Assembly (NCBI GenBank): GCA_035532935.1
Contig: DATKQE010000008.1
Location: 155,777 to 219,776, forward strand
Source: DATJLY01 sp035532935
GTDB taxonomy: Bacteria; Pseudomonadota; Alphaproteobacteria; ATCC43930; CGMCC-115725
DNA length: 64,000 bases
Direction of reading: 5' to 3'
Below the pieces are notes generated by a model. That model was not told the DNA's origin, did no database searches, and was given only the letters and a program-made list of their open reading frames with translations. How positions within the stretch are numbered: position 1 is the stretch's first letter; each line of letters starts with the position of its first letter. This document shows positions 53,494-62,593 of this stretch, in pieces. The position numbers and the translations under genes were made by a program.

Positions 53494-54951
53494 TCAACCG
53501 GCGGCGCGGGCGATGGTGGCGGTGGTGCTGTAGCCGGGAATCAGCTCGACCAGCAGCACCTGGCCGCCATAGGCTTCGACCACATCGCCGCCGACCACCT
53601 GGTCGGGCCGGTAGTCGGCGCCCTTGACCAGAAGCTCGGGCCGGATCGCCTCGATCAGCGCGAGCGGCGTATCCTCGGCGAAGACGACGACGAGATCGAC
53701 CGAGGCGAGCGAGGCCAGCACCGCGGCGCGGGCCTCTTCGTTCTGCACCGGCCGGCCGGCCCCCTTGAGGCGGCGCACCGAGGCGTCGTTGTTCAGCCCC
53801 ACCACCAGCCGGTCGCAGGCGAGACGCGCCTGCTTCAAGAGCGCGACGTGCCCCGGATGCAGGAGGTCGAAGCAGCCGTTGGTGAAGCCGATCCTGAGCC
53901 CGTTCCGCCGCCAGCGCGCGATATGGTCGAGCGCGAGCGGCATCGGCGCGACCCTGCCGTGCTCGATCGCTTCGCGATCGATCAGCGCCTGGATCAATTC
54001 GCTCGCCGGCACCACCGCGGTGCCGACCTTGCCGACGACGATGCCGGCGGCGGCGTTGGCGAGCCGTGCCGCGTCGTGGAGCGATGCGCCGGCGGCGAGC
54101 GCCGCGCCCAGCGTCGCCACGACCGTGTCGCCCGCGCCCGAGACGTCATAGACCTCGCGCGCCTCGGCCGGCAGGCGTCGGACCTCGCCGCCCCGCTCGA
54201 CCAGCACCATGCCGTCCTTGCCGCACGAGACGAGCAGCGCGGCGAAATCATAGGCCGCGATCAGCTCGCGCGCGGCGGCGGCGACCTCGTCGTCGGTCTC
54301 GACCGGCCGGCCGACGGCGGCGGCCAGTTCGCGCCGGTTCGGCTTCAGCACGGTCGCGCCGCGATAGGCGCCGTAATCGGTCGCCTTGGGATCGACGACG
54401 ACGGTCGCCCCGGCCGCCCGGGCGGCGGCGGCGATCTCGCCCGCCAGTCCGTCCGCGAGCAGGCCCTTGCCATAGTCCGAGACGATGACGACGGAGTGAT
54501 CGACCAGCGCCGCCTGCACCAGCTTCATCAGCTCGTGCCGCAATTCGCGGTCGAGCGGCGCCACCTGCTCGCGGTCGGTGCGCAGAAGCTGCTGCGTCTC
54601 GGCGATATAGCGGGTCTTGACCGTGGTGGTGCGGCCGCGCTCGGCCAGGACATGCGCCTCCGCGGCGCCGAGTTCCGCTACCATGCGCGTGAGATCGCGC
54701 CCCGCCGGATCGGTCCCGGTGACGGAGATGAAGCAGGTCTCGGCGCCGAGCGCATGCAGGTTGCGCAGGACGTTGCCGGCGCCGCCGAGACGCCGCATCT
54801 CGCTCGTGACGTGCAGCACCGGGACCGGCGCCTCGGGCGAGATGCGATCGACGCTGCCCTGAACGTAGTGATCGATCATCGCGTCGCCGACGCACAGCAC
54901 GCGCGTGAAGCGCAGCTTCTCGACCAGCCCGACGAGATCGGAAGGGGCCAT
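53494..54951 (-). CDS. hldE: Bifunctional heptose-7-P kinase / heptose-1-P adenylyltransferase
   Basis: 485 residues, both domains fused. The N-terminal PfkB-type kinase has RLGGAGNVLRNLHALGAE and the anion hole VYDVSGAGDTVVATL; the C-terminal nucleotidyltransferase has FTNGCFDLLHPGHVALLKQA with the HxGH motif. It makes ADP-D-glycero-beta-D-manno-heptose for LPS core (kinase, then adenylylation), with a phosphatase acting between. The start ATG 54951 is chosen because upstream residues are not conserved. It is convergent with the CMD gene, two bases apart. Confidence 0.95.
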   Translation of the reverse strand: MAPSDLVGLVEKLRFTRVLCVGDAMIDHYVQGSVDRISPEAPVPVLHVTSEMRRLGGAGNVLRNLHALGAETCFISVTGTDPAGRDLTRMVAELGAAEAHVLAERGRTTTVKTRYIAETQQLLRTDREQVAPLDRELRHELMKLVQAALVDHSVVIVSDYGKGLLADGLAGEIAAAARAAGATVVVDPKATDYGAYRGATVLKPNRRELAAAVGRPVETDDEVAAAARELIAAYDFAALLVSCGKDGMVLVERGGEVRRLPAEAREVYDVSGAGDTVVATLGAALAAGASLHDAARLANAAAGIVVGKVGTAVVPASELIQALIDREAIEHGRVAPMPLALDHIARWRRNGLRIGFTNGCFDLLHPGHVALLKQARLACDRLVVGLNNDASVRRLKGAGRPVQNEEARAAVLASLASVDLVVVFAEDTPLALIEAIRPELLVKGADYRPDQVVGGDVVEAYGGQVLLVELIPGYSTTATIARAAG

Positions 54952-55014
54952 GGACGCCGTCTTATGGCGTGGATGGGCGCGGCGCAAGCAATTTGCGCCG
55001 CCGCCGCATCGCGT

Positions 55015-56265
55015 TCAGCGCGAAGCCGCGGCGACCCGGTTCCGCGTGAGCGTCGGCGGCCGCCGCGCGTTCAAGAGCGTGTCGACGATGCGGCCCTGGA
55101 ACAGCTTGATCCCCGTGCGATGGCCGAACTCGATCGCCTGCTCGGTGTCGCAGCGCGCGAGGATCACGCGGCCGTTGCCGACCCGCTCGAGCGCGGTGAG
55201 AAATTCGCGCTCGCGATCGGAGCTCTTGCCCTCGGCCATGTCCGGATTCCAGAACAGCTTGATGAGATCGACCCCCAGCCGGTTGCGATCCATGAACGGC
55301 AGGGTGAGGCGCGTGACGCTGTCGAGGCAGAAGCGATAGCCGCGCTCGCGCGCGAAATCGCGGGCGAACAGATAGGCGCCGAGATCGGCGAAGATTTCGA
55401 CCTTCTCGATCTCGATGACGATGCTGCCGCGGGCGCCCGATTTGAGGCTCGCGTCGAAGGCCAGGAATTCCGGCGACAGCAGCGTCGAAACGTTGAGATT
55501 GAGGCTGTAGGAGTGCGCGAGCTCAACGTCGTCGGCCTTGCGCAACAGCGCCAGGACGCGCTTGTCGAGGGTCTGCGTCAGGTACTGGAAGAGCCAGCGG
55601 TCGGAAAAAAGGTCGCGGCGCGGCATGATGGTGTCGCGCAGATCGGCGATCGAGACGTAGAGCTCGCGAAAGAGCGGCCGCGGCACTTCGCCGGGAGCGA
55701 TGGTGCAGACCGCCTGGCGGCGCAGGAGGTTGGAGACGTCGGCCGTCGCGATGGCGTTGATCAGCTCGCCGAGCGCGGTGGGGTCCATCGGCTGGCGCTC
55801 GGCCATGGCCGCCGGGGCGATCGCCTCGAGCCGCTTGCGCCCTGCCTCGTCCTCGCGCGCCGTCTCCTCGGCGAGGGCGCGGAACCGCGTGAAATCGGTG
55901 TCGAGGTCGAACCAGTCGGCAAAGCCGTCGGCGTCGGTGCCGAGCTGCGCCGTGAGCGGATCGTCGTCGAACAGATAGCGCACCTTGGTCACCGCGGCAT
56001 CGACCGCGGAAGCATTCTCGTATTTGCAGATGAAAACGATGTCGCCCTGCTGCAGCACGAACATCTGGCCGTCGAATTGCTTGACCAGCGCTTCGAACGT
56101 ATTGGCGGCGATGCGGATCTGGCGCGAGCCGCGATTGTTGGGCCTGAGGCGCGAGAGGCGGATCACCACGGCGCGCCTTCCCGCGCGGTTGCGCTCCAGG
56201 CGTTCGACATGGTCGAGCAGCAGCCGTTCGACGCTCGTGGTTTTTTCGGTCGTGCCTTGCTTCAT
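55015..56265 (-). CDS. EAL-like protein with degenerate active site, unknown
   Basis: 416 residues, soluble. ATG 56265 has AAGGGA upstream. The N-terminal 200 residues (LLLDHVERLERNRAGRRAVV, ALVKQFDGQMFVLQQGDIVF) resemble a degenerate GGDEF- or sensor-like domain. The C-terminal 190 residues follow the EAL fold: SLNLNVSTLLSPEFLAFD, SIVIEIEKVEIFADLG, GYRFCLDSVTRL, DLIKLFW and IEFGHRTGIKLFQGRIVD, but the EAL/ExLxR motif and most metal ligands are missing. It probably binds rather than cleaves c-di-GMP, or binds a protein. Confidence 0.65.
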   Translation of the reverse strand: MKQGTTEKTTSVERLLLDHVERLERNRAGRRAVVIRLSRLRPNNRGSRQIRIAANTFEALVKQFDGQMFVLQQGDIVFICKYENASAVDAAVTKVRYLFDDDPLTAQLGTDADGFADWFDLDTDFTRFRALAEETAREDEAGRKRLEAIAPAAMAERQPMDPTALGELINAIATADVSNLLRRQAVCTIAPGEVPRPLFRELYVSIADLRDTIMPRRDLFSDRWLFQYLTQTLDKRVLALLRKADDVELAHSYSLNLNVSTLLSPEFLAFDASLKSGARGSIVIEIEKVEIFADLGAYLFARDFARERGYRFCLDSVTRLTLPFMDRNRLGVDLIKLFWNPDMAEGKSSDREREFLTALERVGNGRVILARCDTEQAIEFGHRTGIKLFQGRIVDTLLNARRPPTLTRNRVAAASR

Positions 56266-56425
56266 GGTCCCTTGGCGCGGACGCGGATCGGTCGGTAGCC
56301 TGGCAGCCATCGGTTAATGTGACCCTAAATTCCGCAACCGTCTTTGCCTTGCCGCCACGAATTGGGGAGCGGGCGCCGCTTCGGGTCATGGCGCCGCCGG
56401 TGGCGCCTCCCTATATACTCGCGCG

Positions 56426-57178
56426 ATGATCCCCCGCTTCTTCGGCGCGCGAAATCCGTCCGAGCCGGCCGGGCCGGCTGGCACGCGGATCTATGCGATC
56501 GGCGACATTCACGGCCGCGCCGACCTGCTGCGGCTTCTGCACGGCATGATCGCAGCCGATGCACGGCGCCAGCCGGCGCCGCGCAACGTCGCGATCTATC
56601 TCGGCGATTATGTCGACCGCGGGGCGCAGTCGCGCGCGGTCATCGACCTCCTGCTGGAGTCGCCGCTCGCCGGCTTCGAGGCGGTCCACCTCAAGGGCAA
56701 TCACGAGGACTTCATGCTGCGCTTCCTCGTCGATGTGTCGGTCGGCCCCAACTGGCTCGCCTTCGGCGGCCGGGAGACGCTGGAGAGCTATGGCGTCGAC
56801 CCGCCGCATGCCATGGCGGCGCCGGGCGAACTCGTGCGCGCGCAACAGGAACTCAACGCGGTTCTGCCGCGGGCGCATTGCGACTTCCTGCGCGGCCTGG
56901 CGCTGCTGCACGAGGAGGGCGATTATGCCTTCGTTCATGCCGGGGTGAAGCCGGGCGTGGCGCTCGAACGGCAGCAGGCGGAGGATCTGCTGTGGATCCG
57001 CGAGCCGTTCCTCGAGTCCCGCGCCGGATTCGGCCGGGTCATCGTCCACGGCCATACCATCACGCCGGTGCCGGACGTGCGCCCCAACCGCATCGGCATC
57101 GATACCGGCGCGTTCATGTCCGGCCGCCTGACCTGCCTCGTCATCGACGGAACGGCGTCGTCCTTCCTGCAAACCTAG
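56426..57178 (+). CDS. Metallophosphoesterase (PPP-like protein phosphatase)
   Basis: 250 residues. All PPP motifs are present: YAIGDIHGRADL, YLGDYVDRGAQS, LKGNHEDFML, then the distal histidines in FVHAGVKPG and VIVHGHTITP. Such bacterial enzymes are Ser/Thr phosphatases or Ap4A hydrolases using two metal ions. The ATG at 56426 has no strong Shine-Dalgarno. It is convergent with the RegA gene and divergent from the EAL-like gene. Confidence 0.85.
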   Translation: MIPRFFGARNPSEPAGPAGTRIYAIGDIHGRADLLRLLHGMIAADARRQPAPRNVAIYLGDYVDRGAQSRAVIDLLLESPLAGFEAVHLKGNHEDFMLRFLVDVSVGPNWLAFGGRETLESYGVDPPHAMAAPGELVRAQQELNAVLPRAHCDFLRGLALLHEEGDYAFVHAGVKPGVALERQQAEDLLWIREPFLESRAGFGRVIVHGHTITPVPDVRPNRIGIDTGAFMSGRLTCLVIDGTASSFLQT

Positions 57179-57196
57179 ATCACGATCCGCGCGGCG

Positions 57197-57796
57197 TCAG
57201 CTCCGCGGCGCGTGCTTGCCCAGGATGCGCTGCAAGGTGCGCCGGTGCATCTTGAGCCGGCGCGCCGTTTCCGAGACGTTGCGGTCGCATTGCTCGAACA
57301 CGCGATGGATGTGCTCCCAGCGCACCCGGTCGGCCGACATCGGGTCCTCGGGCGGCGGCGGCGGCATCGTGTCGGTGGCGAGCAGCGCGCGTTCCACCGC
57401 GTCGGCGTCGGCCGGCTTGGGCAGATAGTCGATGGCGCCGGCCTTCACCGCCGCGACCGCCGTCGCGATGTTGCCATAGCCCGTCAGCATCACCACCCGC
57501 GCCGTCGGCCTTGCCTCGCGCAGTCCCTCCACGACGGCAAGCCCGCTGCCGTCGCCCAGCCGCAAATCGACGACGGCGAAAGCCGGCGGCCGGGCGCTCG
57601 CCGCCGCGATCCCGCTGGCGACGCTGTCGGCGGTCTCCACGACGAAGCCGCGCCGCTCCATCGCCCGCGCCAGGCGCTGGCACAGCGGCGCGTCGTCGTC
57701 GACGATCAGCAGCGTCCGCTCCGCCTCGGGCAATCCGTCGAGCGCGCGCGCCGCCCGCGAGCCCGCCTGGTCGTCGCGATCGTCGTCCGCGCTCAT
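57197..57796 (-). CDS. regA: Redox response regulator RegA/ActR/PrrA
   Basis: 199 residues. Receiver with DDDAPLCQRLARAMERRG and phospho-acceptor Asp in AVVDLRLGDGSG, Thr in MLTGYGNIATAVAAV and Lys in DYLPKPAD. The C-terminal Fis-type helix-turn-helix ends DRNVSETARRLKMHRRTLQR, nearly invariant in this family. RegA controls redox-responsive genes (respiration, nitrogen and CO2 fixation) from its kinase RegB. The start at 57796 overlaps the RegB stop (57793-57796). The symbol is given for the family. Confidence 0.95.
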   Translation of the reverse strand: MSADDDRDDQAGSRAARALDGLPEAERTLLIVDDDAPLCQRLARAMERRGFVVETADSVASGIAAASARPPAFAVVDLRLGDGSGLAVVEGLREARPTARVVMLTGYGNIATAVAAVKAGAIDYLPKPADADAVERALLATDTMPPPPPEDPMSADRVRWEHIHRVFEQCDRNVSETARRLKMHRRTLQRILGKHAPRS

Positions 57797-59139
57797 GTCA
57801 CCGTCTCCCGCAATTGCGCCCGTCCCTCGGCCGGCGCCAGATCGGCCCGCCGCCATTCCACCGTCACCTCGGCGCCGCCGCTCGGCTCGTTCGCGAATTC
57901 GATATGCGCGCCGGTGCGCTCCAGCAGGCTCTGGGCGATGAAGATGCCGAGGCCCATGTGCTGCGTCTCGCCGCCGCGCCCGGAGAGATAGGGCTGCCCG
58001 ATCCGCGCCAGGACCTGCGGCGTGAATCCCGGCCCGTCATCGACGATATCGACCGTCACCGTGTCCTCGGTCCAGCTCGTCGTGACCGCGACCTCGCTGT
58101 GCGCGAACTGCACCGCGTTCTGAATGAGGTTGCCGAGGCCGTGCATGATCTCCGGGCTGGGGGCGACCAGCGGCTCCGCAACCGGGTTGCCGGCGGCGTC
58201 GTTGCCCGGCGCCGTGGCATAGGTCGGGACCATCGCCGCGGTGCGGTGCGGCTCGCCCGCCGCCTCGACCAGGGCCGAGATCAGCGTGCGGGCGAATTGG
58301 CCGCCGTCCTCGCCGTCGCGCCGGCGCGACAGCTCGGCGAGGATGGTGCGGCAGCGCTCGCTCTGACTGAGCAGGAGCTGCGCGTCCTCGGCATAGGGGC
58401 TGTCGGGCGGCAGGTCGCGCACCAGTTCCTTGGCGACGACGGCGATGGTGGCCAAGGGACTGCCGAGCTGATGGGCGGCGGCGGCGGCAAGCCCGCCTAC
58501 CGCGGAAATGCGCTGCTCGCGGGCCAGCGCGAGCTGGGTGGCGGCAAAGGCGTCGCGCATGCGCCGCGCCTCCTCGGCGACCGACCAGGTATAGCCGGCG
58601 ATGAAGACGGTCGAGGACACCAGCGCCGTCCACATCCCGAGCACGTAGACCGGCCGCGGCTCGAGCGACAGGTCGGCGCGCGCCGGCAGCGGCAGGTGGA
58701 CGAGCGCGAGCAGGCTGATCGCGGCCACGGTCAGCGCCGACAGCGCCACCACGCTGGTCCGCGACAGGATGGTGGCGGACACGGTCACCGGCGCGAGCAT
58801 CAGGATGGCGAAGGGATTCTCGAGCCCGCCGGTGAGAAACAGCAAGACGCCGAGCTGCAACGTGTCATAGGCGAGGTAGATCGTCGCCGCGCGGTCGTCG
58901 AGGCGCGCGCCGCCGCGGCGCGACAGCGTCACGACGATGTTGAGCGCGGCCGAGATCACCACCGCCGTCAGCGCCGCCTCGGTCTTGAATTCGAGGGCGA
59001 AGCCGTAATGCACCACCAGGATCGTCACCGCCTGGCCGACGACCGCGACCCAGCGGATGAAGACGAGCTGGCGCAGGCTCACCGAGACGTCGGTGCCCGT
59101 CTCCTTTTTCGCGCGCGCGAGATCCGCCGGTTCGGCCAT
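57793..59139 (-). CDS. regB: Redox sensor histidine kinase RegB/ActS/PrrB
   Basis: 448 residues. Six membrane helices, with the quinone-binding signature GGLENPF in the third part and the RegB H box AAAAHQLGSPLATIAV. A conserved Cys lies in QSERCRTILAEL, at the position of the redox-active Cys of Rhodobacter RegB. ATPase boxes are LIQNAVQFAHS, DDGPGF and GETQHMGLGIFIAQSLL. Start 59139 is chosen; upstream codons from 59208 are not conserved. It pairs with RegA (overlap). Confidence 0.95.
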   Translation of the reverse strand: MAEPADLARAKKETGTDVSVSLRQLVFIRWVAVVGQAVTILVVHYGFALEFKTEAALTAVVISAALNIVVTLSRRGGARLDDRAATIYLAYDTLQLGVLLFLTGGLENPFAILMLAPVTVSATILSRTSVVALSALTVAAISLLALVHLPLPARADLSLEPRPVYVLGMWTALVSSTVFIAGYTWSVAEEARRMRDAFAATQLALAREQRISAVGGLAAAAAHQLGSPLATIAVVAKELVRDLPPDSPYAEDAQLLLSQSERCRTILAELSRRRDGEDGGQFARTLISALVEAAGEPHRTAAMVPTYATAPGNDAAGNPVAEPLVAPSPEIMHGLGNLIQNAVQFAHSEVAVTTSWTEDTVTVDIVDDGPGFTPQVLARIGQPYLSGRGGETQHMGLGIFIAQSLLERTGAHIEFANEPSGGAEVTVEWRRADLAPAEGRAQLRETVT

Positions 59140-59229
59140 CCCCGCATCATAGTACAAGTCGGGTACAAGCAGGTGAACCCGCGCCGTCCCCTTGGCCATG
59201 TGCTGCAACAGGGGAATGAGCGCGCCGGT

Positions 59230-60258
59230 TCAGCGCTCGCGCCGGCTCACCCCGGCCTCGGCGAACGTGGCCATGCCGGCATGGCAGGCGACCGCCGCCT
59301 TCACCACGGCGATCGCCAGCGTCGCGCCCGACGCCTCGCCGAGCCGCAGGCCGAGATCGAACAGCGGCTCCTTGCCGAGCGCGGCGAGCAGCCGGGCATG
59401 GCCCGGCTCGGCGGAGCGATGGGCGACGAGGCAATGATCGAGCCCATGCGGATCGGCCGCCTGCAGCACCGAGGCGGCCGCCGTCGCCGCATAGCCGTCG
59501 AGCAGCACCGGCACGCGCGCGCGCCGCGCCGCGATCACCGCGCCGGCGATGGCGGCGAGCTCGCGCCCGCCCAGGCGCCGCAACAGCTCGAGCGGCTCGC
59601 GCGTCGCGCCGCGGTGGAGCGCCAGGGCCTCGTCGACCACCGCGATCTTGTTCGCGAGCACGCTGCCGGCGACGCCGGTGCCGGGGCCGACCCAGTCGCG
59701 CGCGGTGCCGCCCCACAGCGCCGCCGCCAGCGCCGCGGCCGACGTGGTGTTGGCGATGCCCATCTCGCCGACGGCGAGAAGATCGATGCCGGGCTCGACC
59801 GCCATCATGCCGTAGGCCATCGCGAGGGCGCAGTCCTCGTCGCTCATCGCCGGCGCGCGGGAGAGATCCGCGGTCGGCTCGTCGAGCGACATCTCGTAGA
59901 CGCGAAGATCGGCGTCGACGGCGCGGCAGAGCTGGTTGACCGCGGCGCCGCCCGCGACGAAGTTGCCGACCATCTGCGCCGTCACCGATGCGGGATAGGC
60001 CGAGACACCGCGCGCGGCGACGCCGTGATTGCCGGCGAAGACGGCGGTGCGGGGATGGGAAGCGGTCGGCGGGTGCTTCCCCTGCCAGGTGGCGAGCCAG
60101 TGCGCGATCGCCTCGAGCCGGCCGAGCGATCCCGCCGGCTTGGTCAACTGCGCCTCGCGCGTCGCGGCCGCCGTGCCGGAATCGAGATCCGGTCCGGGCA
60201 GGTCGGCAAGCAGCGCGCGCATCTCCGCCAGCGTGGCCGTCGGCTTGGACTCGTTCAT
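59230..60258 (-). CDS. cobT: Nicotinate-nucleotide:DMB phosphoribosyltransferase CobT
   Basis: 342 residues, full length. Family motifs: ETQL-type start (KPAGSLGRLEAIAHWLA), AVFAGNHGVAARGVSAYP, VGEMGIANTTSAAALAAAL, GTGVAGSVLANKI and the C-terminal catalytic Glu region LRLGEASGATLAIAV. It makes alpha-ribazole phosphate for the lower loop of cobalamin. It lies 28 bases after the hybrid kinase stop on the minus strand; cobS and a cobC-like gene begin at 62.6 kb on the other strand, forming a split cobalamin group. Confidence 0.95.
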   Translation of the reverse strand: MNESKPTATLAEMRALLADLPGPDLDSGTAAATREAQLTKPAGSLGRLEAIAHWLATWQGKHPPTASHPRTAVFAGNHGVAARGVSAYPASVTAQMVGNFVAGGAAVNQLCRAVDADLRVYEMSLDEPTADLSRAPAMSDEDCALAMAYGMMAVEPGIDLLAVGEMGIANTTSAAALAAALWGGTARDWVGPGTGVAGSVLANKIAVVDEALALHRGATREPLELLRRLGGRELAAIAGAVIAARRARVPVLLDGYAATAAASVLQAADPHGLDHCLVAHRSAEPGHARLLAALGKEPLFDLGLRLGEASGATLAIAVVKAAVACHAGMATFAEAGVSRRER

Positions 60259-60286
60259 GCGCGCCCCCTCTTTCCCTCGGCAATGG

Positions 60287-62455
60287 TCATGGCAGCGCGT
60301 CCGAGCGCTCGCTCGACGCGTGCTTCAGCGCGTCGCCGATGCGCAGGACGAGGTCGCGCTGGCGGAACGGCTTGGCGATCAGGACAAACTCGCCGTCGTC
60401 GGGGGCGTGCGCCGCGAGCGATACATCGGTGTGGCCCGACAGCAGCAGCACCGGCAGGCCGGGCCGCAGGCGCCGCGCCAGCCGCGCGAGCGCCGTGCCG
60501 CTGATCCCGCCCGGCATGACCACGTCCGACAGCAGGAGGTCGATGGCAGCGCCGGCTTCGAGCATGGCCGCGGCCGGTTCTCCCGCGGTCGCCGTCACCA
60601 CGCGGAAGCCCGCGGCGACCAGCGTCTCGCGCATGACCGCGCGCACATCGGCATCGTCCTCGACCAGCAGGATGGTCGCACCGGCGCGCACTGCCGCCGC
60701 CGCCGCGGGCACGCCGGCCGCCGGCTCCGCCTTTGGCGCGACCGCCGGAAGATGGAGCCGCACCGTCGTGCCGCGACCCGGCTCGCTCGCCAGCGTGACG
60801 TGGCCGCCGAGCTGGCGCACAAAGCCATAGACCTGCGACAGGCCGAGCCCGCTGCCCTTGCCGACCTCCTTGGTGGTGAAGAACGGTTCGAATGCGCGCT
60901 CCATCACCGCAGGCGCCATGCCGCTGCCGGTGTCGGCGACGGCGATGGTCACGAACGCGCCCGGCCGCGCCTCGACATTGTCGGCGAGATCCGCGGCGGA
61001 AAGGATGTTTCGCGCCGTGGTGAAGGTGAGCGTGCCGCCGCCTTGCGCCATCGCGTCGCGCGCGTTGATGACGAGATTGAGCAGCGCCGATTCGAGCTGC
61101 GCCGCGTCGGCGCGGCAATAGAGCGGGCCGTCGGCCAGCGTGAGCGCCAGCGCGATCGTCTCCGGAAAGGTCCGGCGCACCAGGCTGGTGAAATCGCGCA
61201 CCAGGGCATTGGCGTCGACGGTCTCGGTGGTGAGGCGCTGCCGGCGGGCGAAGGCGAGCAGGCTCTCGATCAGCCGCGCGCCGCGTTCGGTCGCGCGCGC
61301 CGCGCCGTCGAGCACCCGCAGCACCCGCGCATCGCGGACATGCATCTGGGCGATCTCGATATTGCCGAGGATCGCGGTCAGCAGATTGTTGAAATCGTGG
61401 GCGACGCCGCCGGTGAGGCGTCCCATCCCCTCGAGCCGCTGCGCATGGTGGAGCGCCGTCTCGGCGGCGATGCGGCGCTCATGTTCGGCGGCGGCGGCGG
61501 CGGTCCGCCGCAGTGCCAGCAGCGTGAGGACGAAGAGCAGGACGGTCGCGGGGACGCCGAAGACCAGATAGGGCGCCATGGCCGCGATCCAGTCGTTCAG
61601 CACGTCGGCGCGCGGGATGGTGGCCGCGACATAGAGCGGATACGGGCCGACCTTGTGAAAGGCCACCAGCAAGCTGCCGCCGCCATTGGCCGACCGCGCG
61701 GTCTCGACGAACCCCTCGCTCGCGGCCCCGGCGAGGCGGCGAAAGGCGGCGCTGGTGCGCCGCGGGCCTGCACCCGGCGGCGACCGTACCAGGATGTCGC
61801 CGGCGGCGCGGCTCAGGACGATCGAGCTGCCGCGGTCCGCGGCCTTGCCCAGCACGCGGGCATAGAATTGCGCGAAATAGCCCGGATCGACCGTGACGAT
61901 GGTGAGGCCGGCAAAGGCGCCGTCGGGCGCGGAGCGGCGCTCGACGATGGCGAAGTCGTGCCGTCCGGTGATGCGGCCGCGGCCGATGCGCGTGACCCAC
62001 TTCTGCGCCCGCTCGCGCTCGGCGATGAAATAGTCGCGGTCGCCGAGGTCGAGGTCGTGCCGAACCGGCATCGTCCGGGCGTCCACCAGCAGATGGCCGT
62101 CGCGGCCGACGATGAGGATGTCGGGGACCTGCGCCAGGGTGGCGCTGAGGTCCTTGAGCCGGACATGGAGCGCGCTCTGCTGCGCGGCGATCTCGTGGTC
62201 GGACGCGCCGGCGATGAGGGCGTTGACTTGTTGCAGGATGAGCTCGTGCGTTTCGAGCGCCTGGTCGGCATGATCGTAGATGATATACGCCATCCGCCGC
62301 AGGCGCTCGCGCGCGTCGCGGAACTGCGCATGGTAATCGATCACCGCTGCGACGGCAAAGAGCACGACGGGGATCGCGATGGTGGCGACAAGAAGAATGC
62401 GCAGCCATCCGATCACGCCGTCGCGGCCGCCCGCGCGGCGGGCCGGCTCGTCCAC
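60287..62455 (-). CDS. Hybrid sensor histidine kinase with C-terminal receiver
   Basis: 722 residues. GTG 62455 has GGGGAG seven bases upstream. TM1 (LLVATIAIPVVLFAVAAVI), a dCache-like periplasmic sensor (DILIVGRDGHLLVDART, RDYFIAERERAQKWVTRIGR), TM2 (PYLVFGVPATVLLFVLTLLA), HisKA with GGVAHDFNNLLTAILG, ATPase (ALLNLVINARDAMAQG, GSGLGLSQVYG) and a receiver with VEDDADVR and LLSDVVMPGG. The AHDFNNLL box is that of PAS/hybrid kinases (HisKA_2-like). No output partner adjoins; it may phosphorylate its own receiver as a relay. Confidence 0.85.
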   Translation of the reverse strand: MDEPARRAGGRDGVIGWLRILLVATIAIPVVLFAVAAVIDYHAQFRDARERLRRMAYIIYDHADQALETHELILQQVNALIAGASDHEIAAQQSALHVRLKDLSATLAQVPDILIVGRDGHLLVDARTMPVRHDLDLGDRDYFIAERERAQKWVTRIGRGRITGRHDFAIVERRSAPDGAFAGLTIVTVDPGYFAQFYARVLGKAADRGSSIVLSRAAGDILVRSPPGAGPRRTSAAFRRLAGAASEGFVETARSANGGGSLLVAFHKVGPYPLYVAATIPRADVLNDWIAAMAPYLVFGVPATVLLFVLTLLALRRTAAAAAEHERRIAAETALHHAQRLEGMGRLTGGVAHDFNNLLTAILGNIEIAQMHVRDARVLRVLDGAARATERGARLIESLLAFARRQRLTTETVDANALVRDFTSLVRRTFPETIALALTLADGPLYCRADAAQLESALLNLVINARDAMAQGGGTLTFTTARNILSAADLADNVEARPGAFVTIAVADTGSGMAPAVMERAFEPFFTTKEVGKGSGLGLSQVYGFVRQLGGHVTLASEPGRGTTVRLHLPAVAPKAEPAAGVPAAAAAVRAGATILLVEDDADVRAVMRETLVAAGFRVVTATAGEPAAAMLEAGAAIDLLLSDVVMPGGISGTALARLARRLRPGLPVLLLSGHTDVSLAAHAPDDGEFVLIAKPFRQRDLVLRIGDALKHASSERSDALP

Positions 62456-62593
62456 GCTACGCTCCCCTGCGGTCGCGGTCCCGCGCGACGGTTGAAATCG
62501 GCGGCGATGATGGCGCGGCCCCGGCCGAGGGTCAATGGCGGCGGCCGCAGCTTGGGACTGTGTCGGCGGCGCCGTTCGGCGTAGGATCGCGCC

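Noticed and set aside
62456..62593. Cobalamin riboswitch upstream of cobS
   Set aside because: The gap is only 138 bases and lacks the B12-box (GCCACTG-like) and extended stem structure; nothing resembling it was found.
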